From Poriferisodalis sp965237655 (lineage in GTDB: Bacteria > Actinomycetota > Acidimicrobiia > Acidimicrobiales > Poriferisodalaceae): DNA of 64,000 nucleotides. The notes beneath the pieces are model-generated. The model was not told where the DNA came from. It saw only the letters and a program-made list of their open reading frames with translations, and searched no databases. Each line of letters begins with the position of its first letter. Within the stretch, counting starts at the first letter, position 1. The translations under genes were made by a program, and so were the position numbers. The stretch is taken from NCBI RefSeq assembly GCF_965237655.1, contig NZ_CBDEGB010000002.1, positions 372,001 to 436,000 of the forward strand, in the 5' to 3' direction. Of this stretch, positions 41,150-50,718 are shown piece after piece.

Positions 41150-44144
41150 GGGATTGTCGGCTGACGATTTCGCCGACTACTTCGAGGCCGTTCACGGGTA
41201 TTCGCCCTACCCGTGGCAAGTGCGTCTGACCAGACAGGTGCTCGCGGACGAACGATGGCCCGATGTGATCGATCTGCCTACAGGCACCGGGAAGACGGCT
41301 GTGCTAGACACCGCAATTTTCACGCTTGCTGCGAAACCGAGCGTGTTTCCGAGGCGGGTCGTGTTCGTCATTGATCGGCGAATCGTTGTGGATCAGGTTT
41401 ACGAGCGGGCTGCGTGCATCAGCGACAGCATTCGCGACGGGACGAGAAGGGTGCTGCTTCGAGTCAAGTCCGCGTTCGACAACGTCGCCACCGGATTGGA
41501 TCAGCCAGTGGGTGTGTCCGCGCTGCGAGGTGGCATTCCGCTCGATCGCGACTGGGCCTCCCGGCCCGATCAGCCGTGGGTGATGGTGTCGACTGTCGAT
41601 CAGTTCGGCTCCAAGCTGCTATTTCGCGGGTACGGCGTGAGCCAAGGGATGCGGCCGATTGACGCGGGTCTGGCAGGCAATGACTGCCTGGTCATCCTCG
41701 ATGAAGTCCACCTGAGCCGGCCCTTCGTGAACACGCTGCGGGATGTGGACGCCCAGCAGACCGTCAACTCGTTCAACAAGACGTTGCTGCCGCGCAGACG
41801 GTCGATCGTCGAGATGTCGGCCACTCCGACGTCATCGCAGGGAACACGCTTCCAACTTGATGCGGCAGTTGACCTCGACGGTCTGAGCGATGAGAACGCG
41901 CGCCTGCGCCAAATCGCACGGGCAGCCAAGCGGGCGCAGTTGGTTCTTGTCTCGGGAAAGGCACCCCACGTCGCGTTGCCCAAAGAAGTCCTACGCATTG
42001 TCAAGGACGAGTTGCATGAGAACGAGCGCAGCGTCGGCGTCATCGTGAACCGCGTGCGCACGGCGCGTGAGATCCAGCGGGCTCTCAGCGAGGCTGGTGT
42101 TACAGCGCATCTCATCACTGGGCGGATGCGACCACTGGACCGCATGCGACGCTTGGAAGAAATCGCGACGCTGGTTGACCCTGACAAGCGAGATGCCAAC
42201 GCAGGACGGACCGTCGTTGTGGCCACCCAGGCCATCGAGGTAGGCGCAGACTTCAGTTTTGATGCGCTCATCAGCGAGGCGTGTCCCGTCGACAGCCTGC
42301 GTCAGCGTGTCGGCAGACTTGATCGCCGAGGCACTCTCGCCGCTGATACAGGCAATCCAGCGCGCTGTTGGATACTCGGCTTGAATGGCGACATTGACGG
42401 CAAGCGGCCGGATCTCATCTACGGCGATGCAGTCCGCGCCACTTGGCGCGAAATGGAGAGTCGGGTTAACGACAGGCACATCGACGTCGGCCCCGCCAGC
42501 GATCAGCTTGACGGGTTCCCGGCTGACGCCAGCGCCCCTCGACGTGACGCACCGCTGTTGCTGTCGACGCACATGGAGGCGTGGGCACAGACCAGTCCTG
42601 AGCCGGTCGTGCAGCCAGATATTACCGATTTTCTCCACGGCTTCGATGAGAACCCGCCCGAGCCCGAGGTTTCGATCGCTTGGCGGTGGGATCGTTGCCT
42701 TGACGCGTTGAAGCTGGTGCCGCCACGACCGGCCGAGTATCTGTCGGTGCCGTTCTCGGCTGCGAAGGCATGGCTCCGAGGATCCGACGAAGTCATGACC
42801 GCTGACGTCGGCATTGCCGCCGCTGATTCAGCCGCAAGCAAGGGCAATGCTGGGTCTGACGAACCCGCGGGTCGCCACGTCTTGCGGCTCGCACGCAGAA
42901 CGGACCAGGCCGGCAACGCCGAACCATTTGAGTACGTGCTGATCAGCGAGCTCGGGCCAGGTGACACCCTCATCGTGGACCCTGCCGATGGTGGTCTCAC
43001 AGCAGGTACGTGGGATCCTCGCCACATCGACAACCCAGCTCCCGAGCAGGACTCCGACAGCGCGGGAGTTCAGTCCACAGACACCGTGAATGATCTTGGT
43101 GACGAAGCCCAATGGGCGTACGAAAGGTGTCGAACGCTGCGCCTCGACAAGCAGTTGGAGATGCAGTTGCACGAATGGCTGGATGCTGAGGCACCAGCAA
43201 TGCCTCGGCCCACCAGCGGCGGCGAGCGGTCAGACGCAGATGCTGATATGCCGACCCAGTCGAGAGAAGAGCGAGTTAGCGCCTGGATCGCCGCGATTCA
43301 CGACGCTGGCGTCGGCAATGCACCCGAGTGGTTCAGGGACACGCTGGGCTATCTCACCCAGCCAAGCCGCCGCCGTATCGAACTCGTCTTGCCGACCTCG
43401 GCAGATGATGCGGCGACCGGCGATCGCCGTCAGATCGAGGACTACTACGTGGTTGTCGAACGTTCGGTCGACCCAGCGACGTTCGGCGGCGAAGACGACG
43501 CGCCTTCGCTCACCGGCACGGGCATCGGCTTGCGCAGCCATCTTGACGGCGTCGGCGAGCTCGCGGACGAATTTGCAAACCGGCTGGGCCTGTCGGCACC
43601 GCTGGTTGGCGACCTTCGTTTGGCCGGCGAACTACACGACCTCGGCAAGGTCGATGAACGCTTTCAGGCCCAGATGACCGGCCACGATCCGGTCTGTGGC
43701 GAGGCTCAAGATGAGCCGTTGGCCAAGTCACTGCCAGGCGCGCGGACTCGACGAGGCGAGTGGCCGCCAGTTCGACACGAGGTCGCGAGCGTGGCATTGG
43801 TGCAGTCCGCCGAGGGACTGTTGGTTCGCGCCCACGACGTAGATCTCGTCTTGCATCTAGTCGCATCGCATCATGGCCGAGGTCGACCACTGCCTCACAT
43901 CGTTGCGGACCCGAGCCCGCGAAAGTTGTCCTACGAATTCGACGGTGTCCAGATGAGCGTCTGGTCCGAATTCAGCGATTCGTCGCTTGCTTTGGACACG
44001 GCCGATCGCTTCTGGAAGCTGACGGCCAAGTACGGACACCACGGGCTTGCGTGGCTTGAAGCGATCTTTCGTCTCGCCGACCACCGCCAGAGCGCCCGAG
44101 AGAGTTCGCCGGCAACCGAGCCCCGCCCGGAGGCATCGTCATGA
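41139..44144 (+). CDS. cas3: Cas3 helicase-nuclease with C-terminal HD domain (type I-G)
   Basis: About 1001 residues. The superfamily 2 helicase comes first: Walker A LPTGTGKTAV, DEAH-like LDEVHLS, motif III EMSATPTS and QRVGRLDRRG near the second RecA domain. The HD nuclease lies at the C-terminus (LAGELHDLGKVDERF, with the HD pair), the order typical of type I-G/I-U Cas3. It unwinds and degrades target DNA after Cascade recruitment. ATG 41139 has GAGGCG 8 nt upstream; in-frame ATGs at 41133 and 41112 are alternatives. It overlaps csb2 and the following gene. Confidence 0.92.
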   Translation: MSNEGLSADDFADYFEAVHGYSPYPWQVRLTRQVLADERWPDVIDLPTGTGKTAVLDTAIFTLAAKPSVFPRRVVFVIDRRIVVDQVYERAACISDSIRDGTRRVLLRVKSAFDNVATGLDQPVGVSALRGGIPLDRDWASRPDQPWVMVSTVDQFGSKLLFRGYGVSQGMRPIDAGLAGNDCLVILDEVHLSRPFVNTLRDVDAQQTVNSFNKTLLPRRRSIVEMSATPTSSQGTRFQLDAAVDLDGLSDENARLRQIARAAKRAQLVLVSGKAPHVALPKEVLRIVKDELHENERSVGVIVNRVRTAREIQRALSEAGVTAHLITGRMRPLDRMRRLEEIATLVDPDKRDANAGRTVVVATQAIEVGADFSFDALISEACPVDSLRQRVGRLDRRGTLAADTGNPARCWILGLNGDIDGKRPDLIYGDAVRATWREMESRVNDRHIDVGPASDQLDGFPADASAPRRDAPLLLSTHMEAWAQTSPEPVVQPDITDFLHGFDENPPEPEVSIAWRWDRCLDALKLVPPRPAEYLSVPFSAAKAWLRGSDEVMTADVGIAAADSAASKGNAGSDEPAGRHVLRLARRTDQAGNAEPFEYVLISELGPGDTLIVDPADGGLTAGTWDPRHIDNPAPEQDSDSAGVQSTDTVNDLGDEAQWAYERCRTLRLDKQLEMQLHEWLDAEAPAMPRPTSGGERSDADADMPTQSREERVSAWIAAIHDAGVGNAPEWFRDTLGYLTQPSRRRIELVLPTSADDAATGDRRQIEDYYVVVERSVDPATFGGEDDAPSLTGTGIGLRSHLDGVGELADEFANRLGLSAPLVGDLRLAGELHDLGKVDERFQAQMTGHDPVCGEAQDEPLAKSLPGARTRRGEWPPVRHEVASVALVQSAEGLLVRAHDVDLVLHLVASHHGRGRPLPHIVADPSPRKLSYEFDGVQMSVWSEFSDSSLALDTADRFWKLTAKYGHHGLAWLEAIFRLADHRQSARESSPATEPRPEASS

Positions 44145-45049
44145 CCGAGATCGAACTACCAAGCCTCGTCGGGAGCAATCCTCTCGGATTCCTTGCGGCA
44201 CTAGGCGTTCAGGTGGCACTGGAACAGGCGGGGGAGTCGCCGACGTTGCAGTGGTCTGATACCGCAGTCCCGCATGCCGTCGTTCGCACCCGCGTCGGTG
44301 CGGCCGGGATTGCCGAGCGCGCCCATGACCTGGCGCAAGAGTGGCTCGACGGCCCTGCGCTCAGCGAGGATGTCGACCCGAAGCTGAAGCTGGAGAGTGA
44401 TGCGATCGCCCGCTACCTCGGCGAAGCGCGAGCCGCGGGCACGGTGGGTGTACTCGCGACGTGTCTTGTAGCCGAGAACAGCCTCGACAACGGCGGGCGG
44501 GCCAAGCCGTCCGATTTCTATTTCACGGCTGGCCAAATGAAGTTCGTGACGATGGCGCGTGAGATCCTCTCTGAGACAACTCAGGGTGAAGTGATCGAGG
44601 ACATGACCTCACCGTGGCGGTACGAGAGCAAGCGCTCCTCGTTGATGTGGGACGCCGTCGATGACCGGGATTATGCGCTGAGAGCGACGAACCCTTCCTC
44701 TGAGAAGAAGCTCACCAACCCAGGAGCGGAAATGCTTGCGCTCCTGGGCATCAGCCGGTATCCGTGCTTTCGATCGTCAAGCGGGACCGAGACGCAGGGG
44801 TGTTCTGGCAGTTGGAAGCGTGGCACGTTCACATGGCCGCTATGGGACGGTTGCGCCAAACCTGGTGCCGTCAAGGCCTTGTTGGCCCACGCTTCTGGGC
44901 ACCAGGCAGACGACGGTCGTCGGCGCAATGAAGCGGTGTCGTATGCAGCATGGAGCGTCCTTCGGCTCATGCAATCGCAGATTCGTCGCAGCGACCAAGG
45001 GGGCTATGGAACGTTCGGGCCTGCGAAGGTGATCTGGCAGCGTGACTGA
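44141..45049 (+). CDS. Type I-G Cas8-like subunit (Csb3/Cas8u family)
   Basis: A 302-residue protein in the operon position of the type I-G large subunit, which recognises the PAM and opens DNA. It starts with a conserved LPSLVGSNPLGFLAALGVQVALE, quoted here as SNPLGFLAALGVQ, and has SDFYFTAGQMKFV and a Trp-containing SPWRYESKRSSLMWD segment found in Csb3-like proteins. It is much shorter than Csx17 (about 700 residues). Overlaps of 4 nt with cas3 and 8 nt with cas4-cas1 show translational coupling. Assignment to Csb3 rather than another Cas8 variant is moderately secure. Confidence 0.75.
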   Translation: MTEIELPSLVGSNPLGFLAALGVQVALEQAGESPTLQWSDTAVPHAVVRTRVGAAGIAERAHDLAQEWLDGPALSEDVDPKLKLESDAIARYLGEARAAGTVGVLATCLVAENSLDNGGRAKPSDFYFTAGQMKFVTMAREILSETTQGEVIEDMTSPWRYESKRSSLMWDAVDDRDYALRATNPSSEKKLTNPGAEMLALLGISRYPCFRSSSGTETQGCSGSWKRGTFTWPLWDGCAKPGAVKALLAHASGHQADDGRRRNEAVSYAAWSVLRLMQSQIRRSDQGGYGTFGPAKVIWQRD

Positions 45050-46682
45050 AGTACCTGATCTCGTTCCGGCCAGGATGGTCAACGAGTTCGTGTACTGCCC
45101 TCGGCTGTTCTACCTGGAGTGGGTGCAGAGCCGCTTCGAAGACAACGCCGACACAGTCCATGGCCGCTACGTGCATCGAGCTGTCGACCGGGGCGGAGGC
45201 CGGATGGGGGAGTCCTCCGAAGACGACCCGGTGCGCAATGCCCGCTCGGTGCTCGTGAGTTCCGAACGGCTGGGGCTCATCGCGAAGACCGACATTGTCG
45301 AGGGTGCGGACGGCAAGGTCGTTCCAGTCGAAGTCAAACGCGGCCGACCGCCCAAGCACGGACCCGCTTGGGAGCCCGAGCTGCAGCAACTGGCTGCGAT
45401 AGGGCTGATCCTGCGAGACAACGGCTACGACTGCGATCAGGGACAATTCTACTTCAATGAATCACGCGAGCGCACAACGGTCGACTTCGATGATCGACTC
45501 CTGGAGCGAACACTCGATGTGGTGGAGAGACTGCGTGCCGTCGCAGCAAGAGACGAATCACCGCCGCCATTGGTGGATAGCCCGAAGTGTCCTCGCTGTT
45601 CGTTGGTCGGCATCTGCTTGCCCGACGAAACCAACTTCCATACCGGTCACGTCGACAAGGCTCCGAGGCGCTTGACACCGCGTGACTCGGAGGCTCGCCC
45701 GCTGTATGTGACCGAGCAAGGGGCTCGGCTGGGCGTCAACCAGCGCCGCGTGGAGGTCAAGGTCAACCGCGAAGTCGTCCGCAGCGACCGACTCATCGAC
45801 GTGTCGCAGATCAATCTCAGCGGCAACGTTCAAGTTTCCACGCAGTTGCTGCACGCAGCATTCCGCGAGGACATCCCTGTGTGCTGGTTCAGCTATGGCG
45901 GCTGGTTCCAAGGAATAGCTCACGGAATGCCGTCCAAGCATGTCGAGCTGCGCCGACGCCAGGTTGCTGTAGCAGCGCAGGCGGGCCTGTCGCTGGCTCG
46001 TCAGATGGTGGTCGGCAAGATTCGCAACTCGCGCACACTGCTCATGCGCAATTCCCGTGCGCCGGTGGAGGCAGCAGCACAGCAGCTCAAAGATCTTGCG
46101 GCGAAGGCTGGCGAAACCGATTCGATCGAATCGCTGTTGGGCATCGAAGGCGCTGCGGCCCGCTCGTACTTCGGCAGCTTCGCAGCGATGCTGAAGGACG
46201 ATCGTCTCGGCACATTCGACTTCTCCGGCCGCAACCGCCGGCCTCCCCGCGATCCTGTCAACTGCTTGCTGTCGTTCATGTACGCCTTGCTCGTCAAGGA
46301 TCTCACGGCGGTCGTGTTCTCGATCGGCTTCGACCCGTACCTCGGCGTCTATCACCGGCCACGGTTCGGACGGCCAGCGCTCGCACTCGACCTCGCAGAG
46401 GAATTCCGGCCGATCATCGCCGAGTCAGTGGTCGTCAACGCGGTGAACAACGGTGAAGTGTCGAAGGAGGGATTCGTTGTGCGAGCAGGAGGTGTTGCTC
46501 TTGAACAGCCAACGCGACGAGCTGTGATCGCGGCGTACGAGCGTCGCCTCGACCATGAGATCACTCACCCCACGTACGGCTACAAGATCACCTACCGCCG
46601 AGTGCTCGAAGTGCAGGCTCGGATGCTCGCTGCATGCATGCTCGGCGAGATCCCTGAGTACGTTCCATTCACCACGAGGTAG
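45042..46682 (+). CDS. cas4-cas1: Cas4-Cas1 fusion protein (adaptation)
   Basis: A 546-residue fusion characteristic of type I-G. Residues 1-190 are Cas4: iron-sulfur Cys in EFVYCPRLFYLEW, RecB-like catalytic KTDIVEG and PVEVKRG, and the distal cluster CPRCSLVGIC. Residues about 210-546 are Cas1: LYVTEQGARLGV, HVELRRRQ, the metal-binding Glu in LLGIEGAAARSYF, and YHRPRFGRPALALDLAEEF supplying the His and Glu. Such fusions select TTN PAM protospacers during spacer acquisition in Geobacter. GTG start at 45042 overlaps the cas8 stop. Confidence 0.95.
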   Translation: MTEVPDLVPARMVNEFVYCPRLFYLEWVQSRFEDNADTVHGRYVHRAVDRGGGRMGESSEDDPVRNARSVLVSSERLGLIAKTDIVEGADGKVVPVEVKRGRPPKHGPAWEPELQQLAAIGLILRDNGYDCDQGQFYFNESRERTTVDFDDRLLERTLDVVERLRAVAARDESPPPLVDSPKCPRCSLVGICLPDETNFHTGHVDKAPRRLTPRDSEARPLYVTEQGARLGVNQRRVEVKVNREVVRSDRLIDVSQINLSGNVQVSTQLLHAAFREDIPVCWFSYGGWFQGIAHGMPSKHVELRRRQVAVAAQAGLSLARQMVVGKIRNSRTLLMRNSRAPVEAAAQQLKDLAAKAGETDSIESLLGIEGAAARSYFGSFAAMLKDDRLGTFDFSGRNRRPPRDPVNCLLSFMYALLVKDLTAVVFSIGFDPYLGVYHRPRFGRPALALDLAEEFRPIIAESVVVNAVNNGEVSKEGFVVRAGGVALEQPTRRAVIAAYERRLDHEITHPTYGYKITYRRVLEVQARMLAACMLGEIPEYVPFTTR

Positions 46683-46686
46683 GCAA

Positions 46687-46983
46687 ATGAGCAATCGCCG
46701 CCGCTACTTGGTGTCCTATGACATCAGTGATCCGAAACGCCTCCGTAAGGTACACAAGGCAATGAAGGCGTATGGTTGGCCAATGCACTACAGCGTCTTC
46801 ATCAGCGATCTCGATAGTATTGAATTGATCGAGCTCAAGATGGAGCTCGGCGAGGTGATCCATCACACTGAGGACACGGTCGCATTCATCGATCTTGGGA
46901 AACCGACGGAACGAGGCCGCGACTGCTTCGATTTCCTCGGCAACGCGCCGCCGCTGCCCGAGACTGGACCTGTCATCGTCTGA
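46687..46983 (+). CDS. cas2: Cas2 endoribonuclease-fold adaptation protein
   Basis: A 98-residue Cas2 with ferredoxin fold. It begins MSNRRRYLVSYDISDPKRLR, in which the YDISD Asp is the conserved metal-site residue, and continues with KAYGWPMHYSVFISDL and DTVAFIDLG. With Cas1 it forms the integrase for new spacers. The ATG is 4 nt after the cas4-cas1 stop. It is the last gene before the array leader. Confidence 0.95.
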   Translation: MSNRRRYLVSYDISDPKRLRKVHKAMKAYGWPMHYSVFISDLDSIELIELKMELGEVIHHTEDTVAFIDLGKPTERGRDCFDFLGNAPPLPETGPVIV

Positions 46984-47153
46984 TGCGAGCGGTCCAGTCA
47001 GGCCCCAATGCCCGGGGAGCGCTCGCACCCCGCAAGTACGGGCCGATTTCGCTCCTTGACAACCGAATCCAAGCTTCCCTACGAGCGCTCCAGAACAGAG
47101 TGCTCGCAACTGCTCGCGTAACTGCTGGTCACACCTGGCAAATTTCGAGAGCG
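46984..47153 (+). promoter_or_regulatory. CRISPR leader with promoter
   Basis: 170 nt between cas2 and the first repeat. TTGACA (47056-47061), an 18-bp gap and TACGAG (47080-47085) form a good promoter that would start transcription near 47092, about 60 nt before repeat 1. The leader is cas-proximal, and degenerate repeats lie at the far end, confirming array polarity. Confidence 0.75.
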
Positions 47154-50108
47154 GTCTGGCGGATCAATTGATCCGCCCTTCATTGAAGCCCGATCACCTG
47201 CACATCGCCTCTGCCCAGGACCAGCACGTCTGGCGGATCAATTGATCCGCCCTTCATTGAAGCGGGTCGTCTTGTCGGTGCGTGGGCCTGGGTTGACCGG
47301 GGTCTGGCGGATCAATTGATCCGCCCTTCATTGAAGCCCGTCGCTGGGGCGCTGACATGGCCGGATGGTTCTCGGGTCTGGCGGATCAATTGATCCGCCC
47401 TTCATTGAAGCAGCGTCCCGTCGCAGTCGACGCTCAGCAGCACCTCCTGGTCTGGCGGATCAATTGATCCGCCCTTCATTGAAGCGCCTGCACCAGTCGC
47501 CTCCGCCACCGACAGCGACACAGTCTGGCGGATCAATTGATCCGCCCTTCATTGAAGCAAGGTCGCGTCCGAAGCGCGAAAGTATGCGATTCAGCGTCTG
47601 GCGGATCAATTGATCCGCCCTTCATTGAAGCTGCTACACTTGTGGTCATGGCAACCACCCAGCCGACCGTCTGGCGGATCAATTGATCCGCCCTTCATTG
47701 AAGCGAGACAAGTCGGGCCGCACACCGACTGTTACCCGGCCGTCTGGCGGATCAATTGATCCGCCCTTCATTGAAGCAACGGCAGAATGACCGCTTCGGT
47801 CGCGTCGGGTTGCAGGTCTGGCGGATCAATTGATCCGCCCTTCATTGAAGCGTCGTAGCGCTAGACGGAGTGGACGTCGCGGGGTTCAGTCTGGCGGATC
47901 AATTGATCCGCCCTTCATTGAAGCGCCCACTTCCGTCGACAGCCCGATCTCCCTGCCGCCTGGTCTGGCGGATCAATTGATCCGCCCTTCATTGAAGCAG
48001 CACGGCAGTCGGAGCGGATGTCCTTCTCGGCCGACGTCTGGCGGATCAATTGATCCGCCCTTCATTGAAGCCGATCTGGGTGTGCCGACGAGGCATCCGG
48101 GTTGAGGTCTGGCGGATCAATTGATCCGCCCTTCATTGAAGCTCCCGGTTGCCGACATCGACGCGGGCTGCGCCGCCGGTCTGGCGGATCAATTGATCCG
48201 CCCTTCATTGAAGCTTGGGTTGGGTCGCTGCGGTCGCGGTGTGGGTCGGCGGGTCTGGCGGATCAATTGATCCGCCCTTCATTGAAGCGCGGCTTACGCC
48301 GATGCACATACGTGTGATTACGGTCGTCTGGCGGATCAATTGATCCGCCCTTCATTGAAGCTATGAACCACGGCAGCACGTGAAACGGGAAGTCGGAGGT
48401 CTGGCGGATCAATTGATCCGCCCTTCATTGAAGCGGTGTGCGAATTCCGGTCTCTGCATCGGGGAGTCGGTCTGGCGGATCAATTGATCCGCCCTTCATT
48501 GAAGCCCGTAAGCACGGATCTTGTGAACCCGAGCAGGTTCGGTCTGGCGGATCAATTGATCCGCCCTTCATTGAAGCGACGGTGTCGGTGACGTGCTGGT
48601 GGGGCGATGACCATCGTCTGGCGGATCAATTGATCCGCCCTTCATTGAAGCGGCTGGATGGCGCAATGGCAGCTCGACGGGCAGCCGAGTCTGGCGGATC
48701 AATTGATCCGCCCTTCATTGAAGCTGTCACTGGACCGTCCTGTCTGTCGGGCCCCCGGGGTCTGGCGGATCAATTGATCCGCCCTTCATTGAAGCCGCAA
48801 ACCCGTCGGAGCCTGCTGCACCGCCCCCTCGAGGTCTGGCGGATCAATTGATCCGCCCTTCATTGAAGCCTGGGCGGGATCAGGCGTCCTGACCGGCGCT
48901 GGCACGTCTGGCGGATCAATTGATCCGCCCTTCATTGAAGCATAGTGCCGGTCGCGGCAAGGGGCGTCGCATCTATCCGTCTGGCGGATCAATTGATCCG
49001 CCCTTCATTGAAGCTGGCGCAGGACGCCGCTGTTGTCGGCCCGAAACCAGGGTCTGGCGGATCAATTGATCCGCCCTTCATTGAAGCCCGGTCTGGGTGT
49101 GCCGACGAGGCATTCCGGTCGAGGTCTGGCGGATCAATTGATCCGCCCTTCATTGAAGCCCGTCCATGCCACCGCTGGATCCACGACAACCCCGAGAGTC
49201 TGGCGGATCAATTGATCCGTCCTTCATTGAAGCAGCGGAGCGGCGGAATGTGATGTGAATCGGTTGGGCAGGTCTGGCGGATCAATTGATCCGCCCTTCA
49301 TTGAAGCCCGGTCTGGGTGTGCCGACGAGGCATTCCGGTCGAGGTCTGGCGGATCAATTGATCCGCCCTTCATTGAAGCCTTTGGACCGTCCGAATATTT
49401 GAGCCATCTCCCCGAGGTCTGGCGGATCAATTGATCCGCCCTTCATTGAAGCTTGCAGCCCGCGACGGCGTACCGGGTCGATGCGTCGGGTCTGGCGGAT
49501 CAATTGATCCGCCCTTCATTGAAGCTCGTTGAACTCGGCGGCGGCACGCGCCGAATCCTCAGGTCTGGCGGATCAATTGATCCGCCCTTCATTGAAGCTG
49601 GCGTGTCGGCGAAGCGCTCGTGCGCGCCCAGGAGCGTCTGGCGGATCAATTGATCCGCCCTTCATTGAAGCGCGCAAGCTGACCCGCGCTGTGGCAGTGG
49701 TCGCAGACGTCTGGCGGATCAATTGATCCGCCCTTCATTGAAGCGCTGAGATCGACCACACAGGCGAAGACGACCCCATGGGGTCTGGCGGATAAATTGA
49801 TCCGCCCTTCATTGAAGCGTGGTTGCCACCTGGTTCCTCATCGCGGCGATCTTGTCTGGCGGATCAATTGATCCGCCCTTCATTGAAGCTTCCAACTGGA
49901 GGACTTGTACGTCAGGCTCCCGAACGGTCTGGCGGATCAATTGATCCGCCCTTCATTGAAGCCGGTCGAGCACACCAGCACCCCGATGCCGGTCTTGCCG
50001 GGTCTGGCGGATCAATCGATCCGCCCTTCATTGAAGCCGCAACGGCGGCGGCGGCTTTGATCCTGAGGGCACGTCTGGCGGATCATTTGATCCGCCCTTC
50101 ATTGATGC
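47154..50108 (+). CRISPR. Type I-G CRISPR array: 41 repeats, 40 spacers
   Basis: The repeat is 36 nt: GTCT, then a perfect 20-nt palindrome GGCGGATCAATTGATCCGCC, then CTTCATTGAAGC. The palindrome gives a 10-bp-arm hairpin, and ATTGAAGC would be the 8-nt crRNA handle. Starts run from 47154 to 50073 at 71-75 nt spacing; spacers are 35-39 nt. Repeats 1-28 look identical. Single changes appear in repeats 29, 37 and 40, and repeat 41 has two, marking the old, leader-distal end. Spacers 27 (49088-49123) and 30 (49308-49343) are identical; spacer 13 (48072-48106) is a close variant. Confidence 0.98.
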
Positions 50109-50147
50109 GCGCAGCGGCCGCTGGAAATTCTTGGTCAGCGCTTCTTT

Positions 50148-50246
50148 GAAGAGAGCCGCAGGATCGATGTCGAAGTCATCTGGCAAGTTGTTACTGAAGA
50201 CATTCCGCGAGTCATTGGACTGGCGCACCCGAGCTGCCGTTTGTGA
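50148..50246 (+). pseudogene. C-terminal remnant of a HepT (DUF86) gene
   Basis: Right after the last repeat, the plus strand encodes RRIDVEVIWQVVTEDIPRVI and then stops. The intact HepT at 55797-56132 ends with TDIDVLWQAVTEDIPRFAAK, so this is the C-terminal end of a related HEPN toxin with its catalytic part missing. The array terminus or a rearrangement has replaced the rest of that gene. Confidence 0.65.
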
Positions 50247-50264
50247 TCAACAATTTCGCCTTGG

Positions 50265-50718
50265 CTAATTCGAGGCAGACGCGAGTGCCTCGGCGACAGC
50301 GTTGACGATGCGTTCGGCTACGTCGGCTGCGGCCCGGACATGCGTCCCGTCGTTTCCTGGAAGCAAAGTCTCCGTACTCAGCAATGGCGCGGTCTTGACG
50401 GATCTCGTCCGCATTGACGAGATCTTCGTCGGTGATTGCATCTGCCTATTGGTGGCGGGCGTAGTCGAGTGTGATTCGGTGAGTTCCCTCGCCGCCGCGT
50501 ACGCGGAGGCCATTCGCGGCCATGTGGGCGGTCACGGCTTTGCGTACTGCGTCGCGGCACGCGGCCAGGGCGAGCGTTGTGTCGTCCTCCGCGAGCATCC
50601 GAGCCGAGCGGATATGTCGCCTGGCGTCGTTGACGCGCTCACCGGCCGCCCCCATGTTGGGCTTGACTCGCTCCAGGTCACGCGTGGCGATCGCCTCGGC
50701 GAGCCAGTCAACTGTCAC
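50265..50718 (-). pseudogene. HEPN-domain protein broken by a stop and a frameshift
   Basis: From a GTG at 50718 the frame encodes a HEPN-type helical domain (VNDARRHIRSARMLAEDDTT, then LALAACRDAVRKAVTAHMAA and GEGTHRITLDYARHQ) before a TAG at 50446-50448. Family-like sequence continues in the same frame after the stop (ADAITDEDLVNADEIRQDRA, AEYGDF). It then switches frame around 50350-50365 to finish with DVAERIVNAVAEALASASN. Two lesions make the HEPN protein non-functional. It overlaps the upstream MNT gene by 11 nt, as in intact pairs. Confidence 0.75.

Noticed and set aside
47154..50149. Several open frames of 60-140 codons across the array on both strands
   Set aside because: They translate the repeat (for example SGGSIDPPFIEA on plus, SMKGGSIDPPD on minus) at array period and have no ribosome sites; they are products of the CRISPR repeat.
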